64,000 bases of DNA from Eggerthellaceae bacterium (lineage in GTDB: Bacteria > Actinomycetota > Coriobacteriia > Coriobacteriales > Eggerthellaceae), in the NCBI GenBank assembly GCA_022791455.1, contig JAAVZC010000001.1, positions 434,001 through 498,000 of the forward strand. The letters are read 5' to 3'. Under the pieces are notes generated by a model. The model made no database searches, was not told the DNA's origin, and saw only the letters and a list, made by a program, of their open reading frames with translations. Below, piece by piece: positions 21,978-30,630 of this stretch (position 1 is its first letter; each line of letters begins with the position of its first letter). Both the position numbers and the translations under genes were made by a program.

Positions 21978-22011
21978 GCCCCCAAAGTTTACGGACTTTG
22001 GGGGCTTTTTG
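21978..22011 (+). terminator. Terminator of the HtrA protease gene
   Basis: GCCCCCAAAGT and ACTTTGGGGGC form a perfect 11-base stem with a TTACGG loop, followed by TTTTTG. Confidence 0.92.
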
Positions 22012-22092
22012 CTGCCTGCGGCAGGGGAGGGCCGCGGTTTTCGTTTACTATGGGTCGGTATGCAAAAAAGTGAGCGGGAAGGGAATTCCTCT

Positions 22093-22809
22093 ATGGCGGA
22101 CGATTACAAGTACAAGCGCGTTTTGCTGAAGCTTTCCGGCGAAGCCCTGGCGGGGGACCTCGGCTACGGAATCGATCCGAAAGTGGTCGATGACCTGGCC
22201 GAACAGATTGCCGATATCGTGCATGACGGCGTGCAGCTGGCGGTCGTCGTGGGCGGCGGCAACATCTTCCGCGGCCTGGCGGGCTCTGCTGAGGGCATGG
22301 ACCGCGCCCAAGCGGACTACATCGGCATGCTGGCCACGGTCATGAACGCGCTGGCGCTGCAGGACTCCTTCGAGCGCCACGGGGTGTTCTCCCGCGTTCA
22401 GAGCGCCATCAACATGCAGGAAGTTTCCGAGCCCTACATCCGTCGCCGCGCAATTCGCCACCTGGAGAAGGGGCGCGTGGTCATTCTGGCCGCCGGCACC
22501 GGCAACCCCTACTTCACCACCGACACCACCGCCGCGCTGCGCGCCTGCGAGCTGGATGTGGATTGCCTGATGAAGGCCACCAAGGTGGACGGCGTCTACG
22601 ACGACGACCCGGCGAAGAACCCCGACGCGCACCGCTTCGACCGCATCTCCTACATGGACGTGCTCAACCGCGGCCTGCACGTGATGGATGCCACCGCCAC
22701 CTCGCTTTGCATGGACAACGACGTGCCCATGATCGTCTTCGACCTGACGGTGCCCGGTAACATTTCGCGGGCGCTTAAGGGCGAGGCCATCGGCACTACC
22801 GTAGAATAA
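22093..22809 (+). CDS. pyrH: UMP kinase
   Basis: 238 residues from the ATG at 22093 (GGGAAGGGAA upstream). An in-frame ATG at 22060 would add 11 residues and is less typical in length. [26 protein letters not shown] and the uridylate-binding stretch [18 protein letters not shown] are all present. It phosphorylates UMP to UDP and is often regulated by UTP and GTP. A -10-like TACTAT at 22046 fits a promoter here. It is the first gene of the pyrH-frr-uppS-cdsA-dxr chain. Confidence 0.96.
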   Translation: MADDYKYKRVLLKLSGEALAGDLGYGIDPKVVDDLAEQIADIVHDGVQLAVVVGGGNIFRGLAGSAEGMDRAQADYIGMLATVMNALALQDSFERHGVFSRVQSAINMQEVSEPYIRRRAIRHLEKGRVVILAAGTGNPYFTTDTTAALRACELDVDCLMKATKVDGVYDDDPAKNPDAHRFDRISYMDVLNRGLHVMDATATSLCMDNDVPMIVFDLTVPGNISRALKGEAIGTTVE

Positions 22810-22868
22810 GACCCAACGTTGGCCCGCAGCCCCGCGGGCCCATTGTTCGCGAAAGGGGAACGAACCGC

Positions 22869-23426
22869 ATGACCGACGAGATTTTGATGAACGCCGAGGA
22901 GCGCATGGAAAAGGCGCTCGTCTCGCTGCACGAAGTTTTCTCCACCGTCCGCACCGGCCGCGCCAACGCCATGGTGCTCGACCGCATCAAGGTGGACTAC
23001 TACGGGGTGCCCACGCCCATCAACCAGATGGCCGGCATCAAGACCCCCGACGCCCATATGCTCGTCATCGAGCCTTGGGACAAGGGCGTCCTGCGCGCCA
23101 TCGAGCACGCCATCCAGGAGAGCGACCTGGGGGTGACTCCTTCTAACGACGGCTCCGTCATTCGCCTGCCCTTCCCGGCGCTGACCGAGGAGCGCCGCCG
23201 CGACCTGGTGAAACAGTGCAAGACCTATGCCGAAGAGGCCCGCGTGGCCGTGCGCAATGCCCGCCGCGACGCCAACACCGCCCTCGACAAGGCCAAGAAG
23301 AACGACGGCCTGCCGGAAGACGAGGTGAAGCGCGCCGAGGAAGCCGTGCAGAAGCTCACCGACAAGTACATCGCCGAAGTAGACACCGCCTTCAAAAAGA
23401 AGGAAGCCGAGGTAATGGAGATCTAG
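22869..23426 (+). CDS. frr: Ribosome recycling factor
   Basis: 185 residues, the normal length. The start (MNAEERMEKALVSL), RTGRANAMVLDRIKVDYYG and the closing KLTDKYIAEVDTAFKKKEAEVMEI match the family. With EF-G it splits the post-termination ribosome. GAAAGGGGAA precedes the ATG. The last codons and stop lie inside the perfect hairpin at 23419-23459. Confidence 0.97.
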   Translation: MTDEILMNAEERMEKALVSLHEVFSTVRTGRANAMVLDRIKVDYYGVPTPINQMAGIKTPDAHMLVIEPWDKGVLRAIEHAIQESDLGVTPSNDGSVIRLPFPALTEERRRDLVKQCKTYAEEARVAVRNARRDANTALDKAKKNDGLPEDEVKRAEEAVQKLTDKYIAEVDTAFKKKEAEVMEI

Positions 23427-23459
23427 ATTGGAAGGGCGCAGCCCTTCCAATCTAGATCT
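23419..23459. repeat. Perfect 19-base hairpin over the frr stop codon
   Basis: AGATCTAGATTGGAAGGGC (23419-23437) is exactly complementary to 23441-23459 with loop GCA. No T-run follows. The next gene starts nine bases later without a visible ribosome site, so the hairpin may control its translation or stabilise the frr message. Confidence 0.85.
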
Positions 23460-23468
23460 ATTAACCCT

Positions 23469-24248
23469 ATGAACAAGCCGCTGGATTACATATTCCCGGA
23501 GCCTCCGGCCGACGTTGATCCGTCGGCTTTGGATCTTGCGCGCGTTCCGCAGCACGTGGCGGTCATCATGGACGGCAACGGCCGCTGGGCCAAGAAGCGG
23601 GCACTCAACCGCCTCAAAGGTCATAAAGCGGGCATCGAGGCAGTGCGCGAGACCATTCGCTGTGCGTCTGACCTGGGGGTTCGCTACCTCACCATCTATT
23701 CGTTCTCTACCGAGAACTGGAAGCGCCCCCAAGACGAAGTGGTGGGGCTCATGGACCTGTTCGCCAAAACGATGCTCGCCGAAGTGGACGGGTTGCACGA
23801 AGAGAACGTGCGGGTGCAGACCATCGGCGATTTGTCCGTGCTGCCGCAAGAGACGCGCGACGCCTTCAACGAGGCGTGGGAGAAGACCCGCGACAACACC
23901 GGCATGACGCTGGTGGTGGCGGTGAACTACGGCTCGCGCGACGAGATTCTGCGCGCCGTGAAGGGCTGCATGAACCAGGCGATTCTGAAGGCGGAAGAGA
24001 CCGGGGAAGTGATCGAGCCCACGGCCGAGATGTTCGAGCGGGGCCTTTACACCTACGGCATCCCCGATCCGGAGCTGCTTATTCGCACGAGCGGCGAGAT
24101 GCGCATCTCCAATTTCCTGCTGTGGCAGATTGCCTATTCCGAGTTCGTGGTGTCGCCGGTGCTCTGGCCGGACTTCGACCGCTACGAGTTCCTCCGCTGC
24201 CTGCTGGAATACCAATCCCGCGACCGCCGCTTCGGGGGAGTGAGCTAA
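23469..24248 (+). CDS. uppS: Isoprenyl transferase (undecaprenyl diphosphate synthase)
   Basis: 259 residues. HVAVIMDGNGRWAKKR holds the catalytic Asp and the Mg/pyrophosphate site. STENWKRP and the closing GELLIRTSGEMRISNFLLWQ-like region match the family. It makes the C55 lipid carrier used for peptidoglycan and wall polymers from the isoprenoid units produced by dxr and ispG in the same cluster. The start codon has no clear ribosome site; the perfect hairpin just upstream may matter. Confidence 0.95.
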   Translation: MNKPLDYIFPEPPADVDPSALDLARVPQHVAVIMDGNGRWAKKRALNRLKGHKAGIEAVRETIRCASDLGVRYLTIYSFSTENWKRPQDEVVGLMDLFAKTMLAEVDGLHEENVRVQTIGDLSVLPQETRDAFNEAWEKTRDNTGMTLVVAVNYGSRDEILRAVKGCMNQAILKAEETGEVIEPTAEMFERGLYTYGIPDPELLIRTSGEMRISNFLLWQIAYSEFVVSPVLWPDFDRYEFLRCLLEYQSRDRRFGGVS

Positions 24249-25364
24249 ATGGGCGAAGCACCCACGTCATCTCGACCGGAGCCCGAAGCCACCTCCACGT
24301 CATCTCGACCGGAGCCCGAAGGGCGGAGTGGAGAGATCCCGTCTCGGACGGCCGAAGACGCCTCAGCTCGTCATCCTGAGCGAAGCGAAGGATCTTCCTC
24401 GGGCGCAGACGAGCCCTGGACCCACGACATGACCACGGTCTCCCGGCAGAAGCGCGAGCAGAAGCAGGAGGCTCGTCACGAGCGCGGCCAGAATCTGAAG
24501 GCCAAGGCCTACGACAAGGTTCCCAATAAGCTGAAAAACGCCACCGACCTGCAGGTGCGCTTCCGCACCGGCGTGGTTTACACCGCCGTCACCATTCTGG
24601 GCGTGATCGCCGGCAACCTGCCCATGGTGCTCATGCTCATGATCATCGCCGCCATCTGCGCCGGCGAATTGTTCTACATGCTGCGGCAAGACGCCCGCCT
24701 TCCCAACGAGGTGCTGGGCATCATCGCCGCCATGCTCTATCCCCCCAGCGTCTACTTTTTCGGGTTGGCGGGGGCCATGTGCGTGGCCATCATGCTCATG
24801 CTGGCGCTCATCGTGTGGTACGTGTTCTGGCACCGCGCCCGCATCAACGATGTTTCTGTCAGCTTTTTCGGCGCCACCTACACCGGCCTTTTGCTCTGCG
24901 GCCTTATTCTCATCCGCACGGCGCTGCCGAGCCCCTGGGGCGCGGCGATGGTGCTGCTGGTGTTCCTGTCCGTGTGGGCCAACGATGCTTTCGCCTACCT
25001 GGTGGGCTCGAAGTTCGGCCGCCACAAGCTGGCGCCGCGTATTTCGCCGAAGAAGAGCTGGGAAGGGTTCATCGCGGGGCTGGTGGGCTCGGTGGTGTTC
25101 TGGATTGTGATGACGTTTGTGCCCGGCGTGACCATGAGCATCCCGCTGGCAGTGCTGTTCGGCCTGGTGTGCGGGCTGATGTCGGTGCTGGGCGATTTGT
25201 GCGAGAGCCGCATCAAGCGCAACCTCGGGTTCAAGGATTCCGGCACCATTATGCCTGGTCACGGCGGCCTGCTGGACCGCTGCGACTCGCTTTTCTTGGC
25301 TTCGGTCACCTCTGCCATCCTGCTCATCGCAGGCGGCTGCATTCCCATTACCGTGTTGGTGTAA
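24249..25364 (+). CDS. cdsA: Phosphatidate cytidylyltransferase with repeat-derived N-terminus
   Basis: 371 residues starting one base after the uppS stop (GGGGGAG upstream). Residues 1-60 are translated copies of repeat family A (SSRPEPEGRSGEI, HPERSEGSS) and look unlike any CdsA. A second plausible start is the ATG at 24429, which would give 311 residues and a basic, helical lead (SRQKREQKQEARHERG). From about 90 there are some eight membrane helices and the family signature SRIKRNLGFKDSG...PGHGGLLDRCDS. It makes CDP-diacylglycerol for phospholipids. Confidence 0.93.
   Translation: MGEAPTSSRPEPEATSTSSRPEPEGRSGEIPSRTAEDASARHPERSEGSSSGADEPWTHDMTTVSRQKREQKQEARHERGQNLKAKAYDKVPNKLKNATDLQVRFRTGVVYTAVTILGVIAGNLPMVLMLMIIAAICAGELFYMLRQDARLPNEVLGIIAAMLYPPSVYFFGLAGAMCVAIMLMLALIVWYVFWHRARINDVSVSFFGATYTGLLLCGLILIRTALPSPWGAAMVLLVFLSVWANDAFAYLVGSKFGRHKLAPRISPKKSWEGFIAGLVGSVVFWIVMTFVPGVTMSIPLAVLFGLVCGLMSVLGDLCESRIKRNLGFKDSGTIMPGHGGLLDRCDSLFLASVTSAILLIAGGCIPITVLV
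24265..24396. repeat. Dispersed repeat family A, three units in a row
   Basis: Two CGTCATCTCGACCGGAGCCC units (24265 and 24298) are followed by one CGTCATCCTGAGCGAAGCG unit (24369), all in the same orientation and all in the reading frame of cdsA. Confidence 0.9.
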
Positions 25365-25413
25365 CGGCCGGTTCGCCCTGGCGCGCGGCGGCCTTTAGCG
25401 AAGGGACTCACCT

Positions 25414-26604
25414 ATGAAGAACATCTGCGTTCTCGGTTCCACCGGTTCTATCGGCACCCAGACCCTCGATGTGGTGGCGAAGCACCCTGACGAGCTGCGC
25501 TGCGTTGCGCTGGCGGTGCGGCGCTCGGTGGACACGGCGCTGGCTCAGGCGAAGGCCTTCGGTGTGCGTCATGTGGCGGTGGCGGACGAGTCTCTGGCTG
25601 AAGACGCCACGGTGGCAGAACTGGCCCAGTGGTGCCGCGACGGCGGGGGAGATTTGCGCTTCGGCAGCCGCGCGGTGGAGGAGCTCTGCCTTCTGCCAGA
25701 GGTGGACGTGGTGGTGAACGCGCTGGTGGGCGCCGCCGGTCTGCGCGCCAGCTACACCACGCTCGAGCAGGGGAAGGTGCTGGCGCTCGCGAACAAGGAG
25801 TCGCTCGTGGTGGGGGGCGACCTCATCATGCCCATGGCCCATGCGCTCAACGCCCGCCGCGGCGACAACGGCGCCCTCATGCCCATCGACTCCGAGCACG
25901 GCGCCATCTACCAGTGCCTGCTGGGGGAGGACATGGCCGAAGTGACGAAGCTGTGGGTGACCGCCTCCGGTGGCCCCTTCCGCGGCCGCACCCGCGACCA
26001 GCTGCGCGACATCACACCCGCCCAGGCGCTGGCCCATCCCACCTGGAACATGGGGGCGAAGATCTCCATCGACTCCTCGACGCTCATGAACAAGGGGCTC
26101 GAGGTGATCGAGGCGCACCACCTGTTCAGCATGCCCTACGACAAGATCGAGGTGGTGGTGCAGCCGCAGAGCGCCATCCACTCCATGGTGGAATTCTCCG
26201 ACGGAAGCGTGAAAGCCCACCTGGGCACCACCGACATGCGTATCCCCATCCAGTTCGCGCTCTCTTACCCGAAGCGCTGGGAGGCGCCGGTGCAGCCGCT
26301 CGATTTCCGCACGCTGGGAACGCTGGAATTCGCCGCCCCGGACGAGGACACCTTCCGCTGCCTGGCGCTTGCCCGCGAAGCGGGTCGCATCGGCGGCACC
26401 CTGCCCTGCGTGATGAACGCCGCCAACGAGATTGCCGTCGCCGCATTTTTGGCCGACGACCTGCCATATCTGGGCATCGCCGCCTGCGTCGAAGACGCCA
26501 TGGAGGCCCTGGGCTCCCATCCGGTAGAAAGCCTCGACCAACTAAGCGCCACAGACGCCGAAGCCAGAGCCCGAGCCCTGGAATTCGTCGCTCGCCAGGC
26601 GTAA
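25414..26604 (+). CDS. dxr: 1-deoxy-D-xylulose 5-phosphate reductoisomerase
   Basis: 396 residues. The NADPH-binding start CVLGSTGSIGTQTLDVV, the flexible-loop region, the metal-site block PIDSEHGAIYQC and the Asn/Ser-rich substrate part (TWNMGAKISIDSSTLMNKG) are present. It catalyses the second step of the MEP isoprenoid pathway, converting DXP to MEP. AGCGAAGGGACT precedes the ATG. It follows cdsA by 49 bases. In many genomes rseP is next; here a repeat and a surface-protein gene come first. Confidence 0.96.
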   Translation: MKNICVLGSTGSIGTQTLDVVAKHPDELRCVALAVRRSVDTALAQAKAFGVRHVAVADESLAEDATVAELAQWCRDGGGDLRFGSRAVEELCLLPEVDVVVNALVGAAGLRASYTTLEQGKVLALANKESLVVGGDLIMPMAHALNARRGDNGALMPIDSEHGAIYQCLLGEDMAEVTKLWVTASGGPFRGRTRDQLRDITPAQALAHPTWNMGAKISIDSSTLMNKGLEVIEAHHLFSMPYDKIEVVVQPQSAIHSMVEFSDGSVKAHLGTTDMRIPIQFALSYPKRWEAPVQPLDFRTLGTLEFAAPDEDTFRCLALAREAGRIGGTLPCVMNAANEIAVAAFLADDLPYLGIAACVEDAMEALGSHPVESLDQLSATDAEARARALEFVARQA

Positions 26605-26627
26605 CCCCGCAACACAAAAACGCTATA

Positions 26628-26828
26628 GACGAGGGTGGGAGGGCTGTTTCCGGACACTCTGGGCGCCGCCAAAGAACCCCGCTCAAAAAGAAATGGCTAG
26701 GCTAAGCAGGGGACGGTGATCCTGGGATTGGGAGGGACACCGTAGCCCCATTCACTCGCCATTTCTTATGCGGGGTTCGACGCGGAGAAAAGCCCAGCGT
26801 GGCCGGAAACAGCCCTCCCGCCCTCGTC
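26628..26828. mobile_element. MITE-like inverted-repeat element (family D), copy 2
   Basis: 201 bases, in opposite orientation to copy 1. The outer 26 bases pair with one mismatch. The outermost 12-14 bases differ from copy 1, yet pair with their own partner arm. Shared parts include GCTGTTTCCGG, GAAATGGC, and the central GGGATTGGGAGGGAC. It separates dxr from the surface-protein gene. Confidence 0.8.
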
Positions 26829-27065
26829 CCCCCCCGTGACGCTTTCATGGCGAATCCTTGGCGAATCCTTGTCAAATGGGGGTGGAAAATTTGTCTCGTT
26901 GACGGCGTCTCCTTGTGGGGGTGCCGTTTGGTTCTTGCGCGCTTATGCGGGAGCGACGGCGCATTCTTGGGTTCGATTTGGCGACAAGCTGCAGCCGCGT
27001 TGGCGAACGCGGGGCCTAGCATCTATGGGTGCAGTCCAGACGAGAGCTCAAGGAAAGGAAGCGCT

Positions 27066-27191
27066 ATGTACCTCTACGTTCGCCATGCACCCCGTCCCTC
27101 TCCCCGTCGTCGCCAACCGCCCGCAGCCGCTTGCGGCGTGCGCGTGCGCCGACCGGTTCCCCAGCCGAAGAGGGGAGGGGCTTATGCGTAG
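27066..27191 (+). CDS. Possible 41-residue Arg/Pro-rich leader peptide
   Basis: A short frame with a good ribosome site (AAGGAAAGGAAG) five bases before its ATG. Its stop codon overlaps the start of the surface-protein gene (ATGCGTAG). The peptide is rich in Arg and Pro (PRPSPRRRQPP). Overlap suggests translational coupling or attenuation; composition alone could also give this by chance. The rest of 26829-27183 shows no other gene, only a GGCGAATCCTT direct repeat at about 26850. Confidence 0.35.
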   Translation: MYLYVRHAPRPSPRRRQPPAAACGVRVRRPVPQPKRGGAYA

Positions 27192-30100
27192 CACTGCGTC
27201 CTTCGGGGGCGACCTTCCCCATTTGGTTGATTTCGAGGCGCGCCGCCGGAAGATGATGCGCCGGCAGCGGGCGTGGCTCTCGGCCATCATGGCGTTGCTA
27301 TTGGTGCTCGCAGCCATGCCCATTGGGTTCTCGCTGCTGCCCGGTGCGGCTCAGGCGTCGCAGACGGTGCAGCTGAGCGTGGGCGACTTCATTTACTACG
27401 ACGGCGCCCGCACCTGTCCCATGACCGTCGACGGCTCCATGGCCTATTGTATGGATCCGCAGTTGCCCACTCCGCCGCCAGGGAGCTATCAGGCAGTGGA
27501 TGAGCTGACCCCGGCCAACCCGGCGAATAAGAGCACGCTGCGGGCGGCGGTCTGGTTCAGCTACGGCGGCCCCGGCTTCGACAAGTCGATGTGGCCGGAG
27601 AAATGGTTCGACGGTACCGCTATGACCAACGACCGCTACGTAGTGCTGGGACATCTGCTGGTGAGCCAGCTGTTCACCTCCAGCGAGAAGCATGCCACCG
27701 CCGGTTGCAGCGAGGAGTTCGTCTTGTGGGCGAAGCAGGAGGTGCTCGGCTACGACAAGGGCGAGGTCACCAATCCTTCCGCCAGCCGCTTCAAGGTGGA
27801 GGCGGGGCGAAAGCAGGTGCCCGACAGCTTCCGCGCGTTCCAGATTCCCACGGGCGCCGGCACCCAGACGCTCATCTCCTTCGCTTACAACCCGGTGGGA
27901 GCCATAGAGCTGCAGAAGGTGAGTGCCGCGCCCGGTTTGACAGAGGGCAACCCGCTCTATCAGCTGGCGGGTGCCGAGTACGGCGTGTTCTCCGACAGCG
28001 CTTGTAGCAAGCGCGCCGCGACGCTCACCACCGATGCGTCCGGGTTCGCCCAGGTGGAGGACTTGCCGGTGGGCACCTACTACGTGAAGGAGCTGGCGAA
28101 TCCGGCTGGCTTTGGGCTGGATGAAGCGGTGTATACGGTGACGGTGAAAGACGGTGAGACGACGGCCGTCAACGGCGGCACGGTGCAGGACGAACCTTTC
28201 CGCAATCCGGTGGATATGTTGGTGCTCAAGCGCGATGCGCAGTTTTCGGTGGCAGATCCGGGCCCTCAGGGCGACGGTTCGCTGGCGGGTGCGGAGTTCA
28301 CTGTGCGCCACTACGGTGGCCTGTACGATTCGGCTGCGTCGGCCGAGGCGTCGGGCAAGCCGCTGGCCACCTGGGTGTTCGCGACGGACGAGGCGGGTGT
28401 CGCCCGCTTCAGCGATGATGCGCTCGTCTCGGGGCCAGCGCTCTATCGTGACGGCGCGGGCACGCGGGCGCTCGCGCTGGGCACCTACCTGGTCCAAGAG
28501 ACCAAGGCGCCTGCTGGCTATCAGCTGAACGATCGCATCATGATGGCCACGGTATCGCCGCAGGGAGCGCTGGTGGAATTGGACCAGTTCGTGCCCTTCG
28601 AGCAGCCGGAGACCGTGCTTCGTGGTGGCATCGCACTGCAGAAGGTTGATGCCGAGACCGAAACAGGCACGCCGCTCGGACGCGCCACGCTCGAAGGCAC
28701 GCAGTTCCAGATCAAGAACGTCTCTGCCGGCGATGTGATCGTGGCGGGAGAGCGCTATACGCCCGGTTCCGTGGTGGCCACCATCGCCTGCGACGGCGAG
28801 GGGCGCGCGGCAACGGCGCCGGACCTGCTGCCCTTCGGCACCTACGAGGTTTTCGAAACCCAGCCGAGCCTGGGCTATCTTTTCGGCGGCAGCCAGACCA
28901 AGACGGTGGCCATCCGCAGTGAGGGCCTGGTGAGCGTAGACGTGGCCGGCGATCCCCTGCGGTTTAAGAACGAGGTCATTCGCGGCGATCTGGAATTCGT
29001 CAAGGTGCGCGAAGGCGACCAGGAGCGCCTTTCCGGCATTCCGTTTTTGATCACGAGCCTTACCACGGGGGAGGCCCATGTGGTGGTGACCGACGAGAAC
29101 GGCCAGTGCAAGACGGAGCACCGCTGGAACAGCCATGACGTGATGACCAACAAGAACGACGATGCTCTGCGGGAAGACGGCACGGTGGATGAGGCGCTGC
29201 TCGATGCCGCCTACGGCGTCTGGTTCGGCGCTTTTGACGAAAAGATGTGCGCGCCCAACGGCCGCGGCGCGCTGCCTTTTGACCGCTATTCAATCCAGGA
29301 GCTGCCGGTTCCCGCCAACGAAAACCTGGAACTGGTGTTCATTCCCTCTGTGTCCATAACGCGCGACTCCGTGACCGTAGACATGGGAACGGTGACCGAC
29401 GGCGTTATTCCGGGCGAGCCAGAGCCGGAAATATTCACCCGTGCCCGTGCCGATAACGGCACGTCGGTGGCGCCGGCGGCCGAGCAGGTGACGCTGACCG
29501 ACCGCGTGTCCTACGGCAACCTGGAGCCGGGAGCCACATATCACCTCACCGCGCAGCTGGTGGACCGGGCCACGGGTGAGTTCCTCTACCAGGACGGTCA
29601 GCCGCTCACGAGCACCAAGACCTTTGTGCCCGCGGCCTCTGAGGGCGTGGAGGAGATTTCGGTGGCGCTCAACACGGCCGCGCTTGAGGAAGGAGCCGAA
29701 GTGGTGTTCTACGAGACGCTCGCCAAGGGCGAAGAGGCGGAAGTGGTGGCCCTTCACCAGGACCTGAGCAACAGCTACCAGACGGTGGCGGTGGCCCATC
29801 CGCTGCTGCGCACCACCTTGGCCGGGCCCGATGGCGAGAAGAGCCTGCAGCTTGACGGGGAGTGTCGCCTGGTGGACGCAGTGGAGTACGAGGGGCTTGA
29901 GCCGGGGCGCCCCTATCGGCTGGAAGGACGCCTGATGCTGAAGACGCAGAAGGCCGACGGAACGGTTGAGGCCTCCCCGCTGAAAGATGCGGCCGGAAAC
30001 GAAGTGGTGGCCGTCGCGGAGTTCACGCCCGAGAAGAGCGGCGGCACGCAGGAGGTGGAGTTCGCCTTCGACGCGAGCCACTTGGAAGGAAGTTTCGAGG

Positions 30101-30366
30101 TGGTGGCCTTCGAGCGGTTGATGCAAGGGGAGGAGACGGTGGCGACCCACGAGGATGCCGCCGATGCCAACCAAACCGTCGTGCTCGAACGGCCGGAGCC
30201 GGAACCTGAGCCCGCACCGCCCCTGCCTCTTCCCAAGACCGGCGACGACGCAGGCATCTTCGCCCTCCTAGGCATAGCCGCAACCATCTCCAGCATCGCT
30301 TTAGCCCTATCCGTCCGCGCCCGCCGTGCGGGAGCGCGCCGCCAGCCTATGCATATGTCATCCTGA
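27184..30366 (+). CDS. LPKTG cell-wall-anchored surface protein with SpaA/Cna-B-like and VaFE-like repeats
   Basis: 1060 residues from the ATG at 27184 (GAGGGGAGGGG upstream); an open frame runs farther 5' but without a ribosome site. A signal peptide covers about 30-60 (helix then QAS). A first domain has Cys residues in TCPMT and AYCMDP and resembles thioester-type adhesion domains, though the match is weak. Three or four Cna-B/SpaA-like domains follow (LPVGTYYVKELANPAG, LGTYLVQETKAPAGYQ, PFGTYEVFETQPSLGY). Two VaFE-like repeats come next (from TLTDRVSYGNLEPG and LVDAVEYEGLEPG). LPKTG at 1016-1020, a membrane helix and Arg residues allow sortase anchoring. The last two codons and stop come from repeat family A. 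The likely role is adhesion or a pilus-like stalk. Confidence 0.88.
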   Translation: MRSTASFGGDLPHLVDFEARRRKMMRRQRAWLSAIMALLLVLAAMPIGFSLLPGAAQASQTVQLSVGDFIYYDGARTCPMTVDGSMAYCMDPQLPTPPPGSYQAVDELTPANPANKSTLRAAVWFSYGGPGFDKSMWPEKWFDGTAMTNDRYVVLGHLLVSQLFTSSEKHATAGCSEEFVLWAKQEVLGYDKGEVTNPSASRFKVEAGRKQVPDSFRAFQIPTGAGTQTLISFAYNPVGAIELQKVSAAPGLTEGNPLYQLAGAEYGVFSDSACSKRAATLTTDASGFAQVEDLPVGTYYVKELANPAGFGLDEAVYTVTVKDGETTAVNGGTVQDEPFRNPVDMLVLKRDAQFSVADPGPQGDGSLAGAEFTVRHYGGLYDSAASAEASGKPLATWVFATDEAGVARFSDDALVSGPALYRDGAGTRALALGTYLVQETKAPAGYQLNDRIMMATVSPQGALVELDQFVPFEQPETVLRGGIALQKVDAETETGTPLGRATLEGTQFQIKNVSAGDVIVAGERYTPGSVVATIACDGEGRAATAPDLLPFGTYEVFETQPSLGYLFGGSQTKTVAIRSEGLVSVDVAGDPLRFKNEVIRGDLEFVKVREGDQERLSGIPFLITSLTTGEAHVVVTDENGQCKTEHRWNSHDVMTNKNDDALREDGTVDEALLDAAYGVWFGAFDEKMCAPNGRGALPFDRYSIQELPVPANENLELVFIPSVSITRDSVTVDMGTVTDGVIPGEPEPEIFTRARADNGTSVAPAAEQVTLTDRVSYGNLEPGATYHLTAQLVDRATGEFLYQDGQPLTSTKTFVPAASEGVEEISVALNTAALEEGAEVVFYETLAKGEEAEVVALHQDLSNSYQTVAVAHPLLRTTLAGPDGEKSLQLDGECRLVDAVEYEGLEPGRPYRLEGRLMLKTQKADGTVEASPLKDAAGNEVVAVAEFTPEKSGGTQEVEFAFDASHLEGSFEVVAFERLMQGEETVATHEDAADANQTVVLERPEPEPEPAPPLPLPKTGDDAGIFALLGIAATISSIALALSVRARRAGARRQPMHMSS

Positions 30367-30397
30367 GCGGAGCGCGAAGCGCGGAGTCGAAGGATCT
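30357..30397. repeat. Dispersed repeat family A at the 3' end of the surface-protein gene
   Basis: GTCATCCTGAGCGGAGCG provides the last two Ser codons and the TGA stop of the surface protein, then continues to GTCGAAGGATCT. Confidence 0.88.
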
Positions 30398-30409
30398 CTC
30401 CGGCTGTCC

Positions 30410-30536
30410 GCGCCCGCGCCGGCCGGAGGGATTCCGCTCGACGCGTCGTCGGCCTGAGCTAACTCGGGCTGCGCCCGAGTGGATCTCAGGCCTCCTTTGG
30501 CTTAACCTCGCTCCACCCTCCGGCCAGCGCGGGCGC
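30410..30536. repeat. Dispersed repeat family C, copy 1
   Basis: The outer arms GCGCCCGCG and CGCGGGCGC are inverted, and GGCCGGAGGG faces CCCTCCGGCC. The core GACGCGTCGTCGG, CTGAGCTAACTC, GAGTGGATCTCAG and CCTCCTTTGGCTTAACCTCG recurs at 55859-55982. A central hairpin ACTCGGGC-TGC-GCCCGAGT is present. The gap 30367-30691 holds this, the family A copy and the rseP promoter. Confidence 0.88.
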
Positions 30537-30595
30537 TACAGGTAGGAGGGTGGAGCAGATTTGAACATTTGCCCAAGAGGTTGTAGTTTTTTGTG

Positions 30596-30630
30596 GGGGA
30601 CGGACTGGGCTGGTTCGTCCCCTCTATAAT
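30596..30630 (+). promoter_or_regulatory. Promoter of the rseP-type gene with operator-like inverted repeat
   Basis: TATAAT at 30625-30630. Directly upstream, GGGGACG (30596-30602) and CGTCCCC (30616-30622) form a perfect inverted repeat in the -35 region, where no good -35 hexamer is seen. A second hairpin, GGACGGC...GCCGTCC, lies in the leader at about 30648-30667. Confidence 0.5.

Noticed and set aside
26836..27183. Upstream extension of the adhesin reading frame
   Set aside because: It has no ribosome site and would bury the signal peptide about 140 residues inside; the ATG at 27184 has a strong site.
27298..29136. A 612-codon minus-strand frame opposite the adhesin gene
   Set aside because: Low-information His/Arg/Leu-rich product lying over a gene with clear domains.
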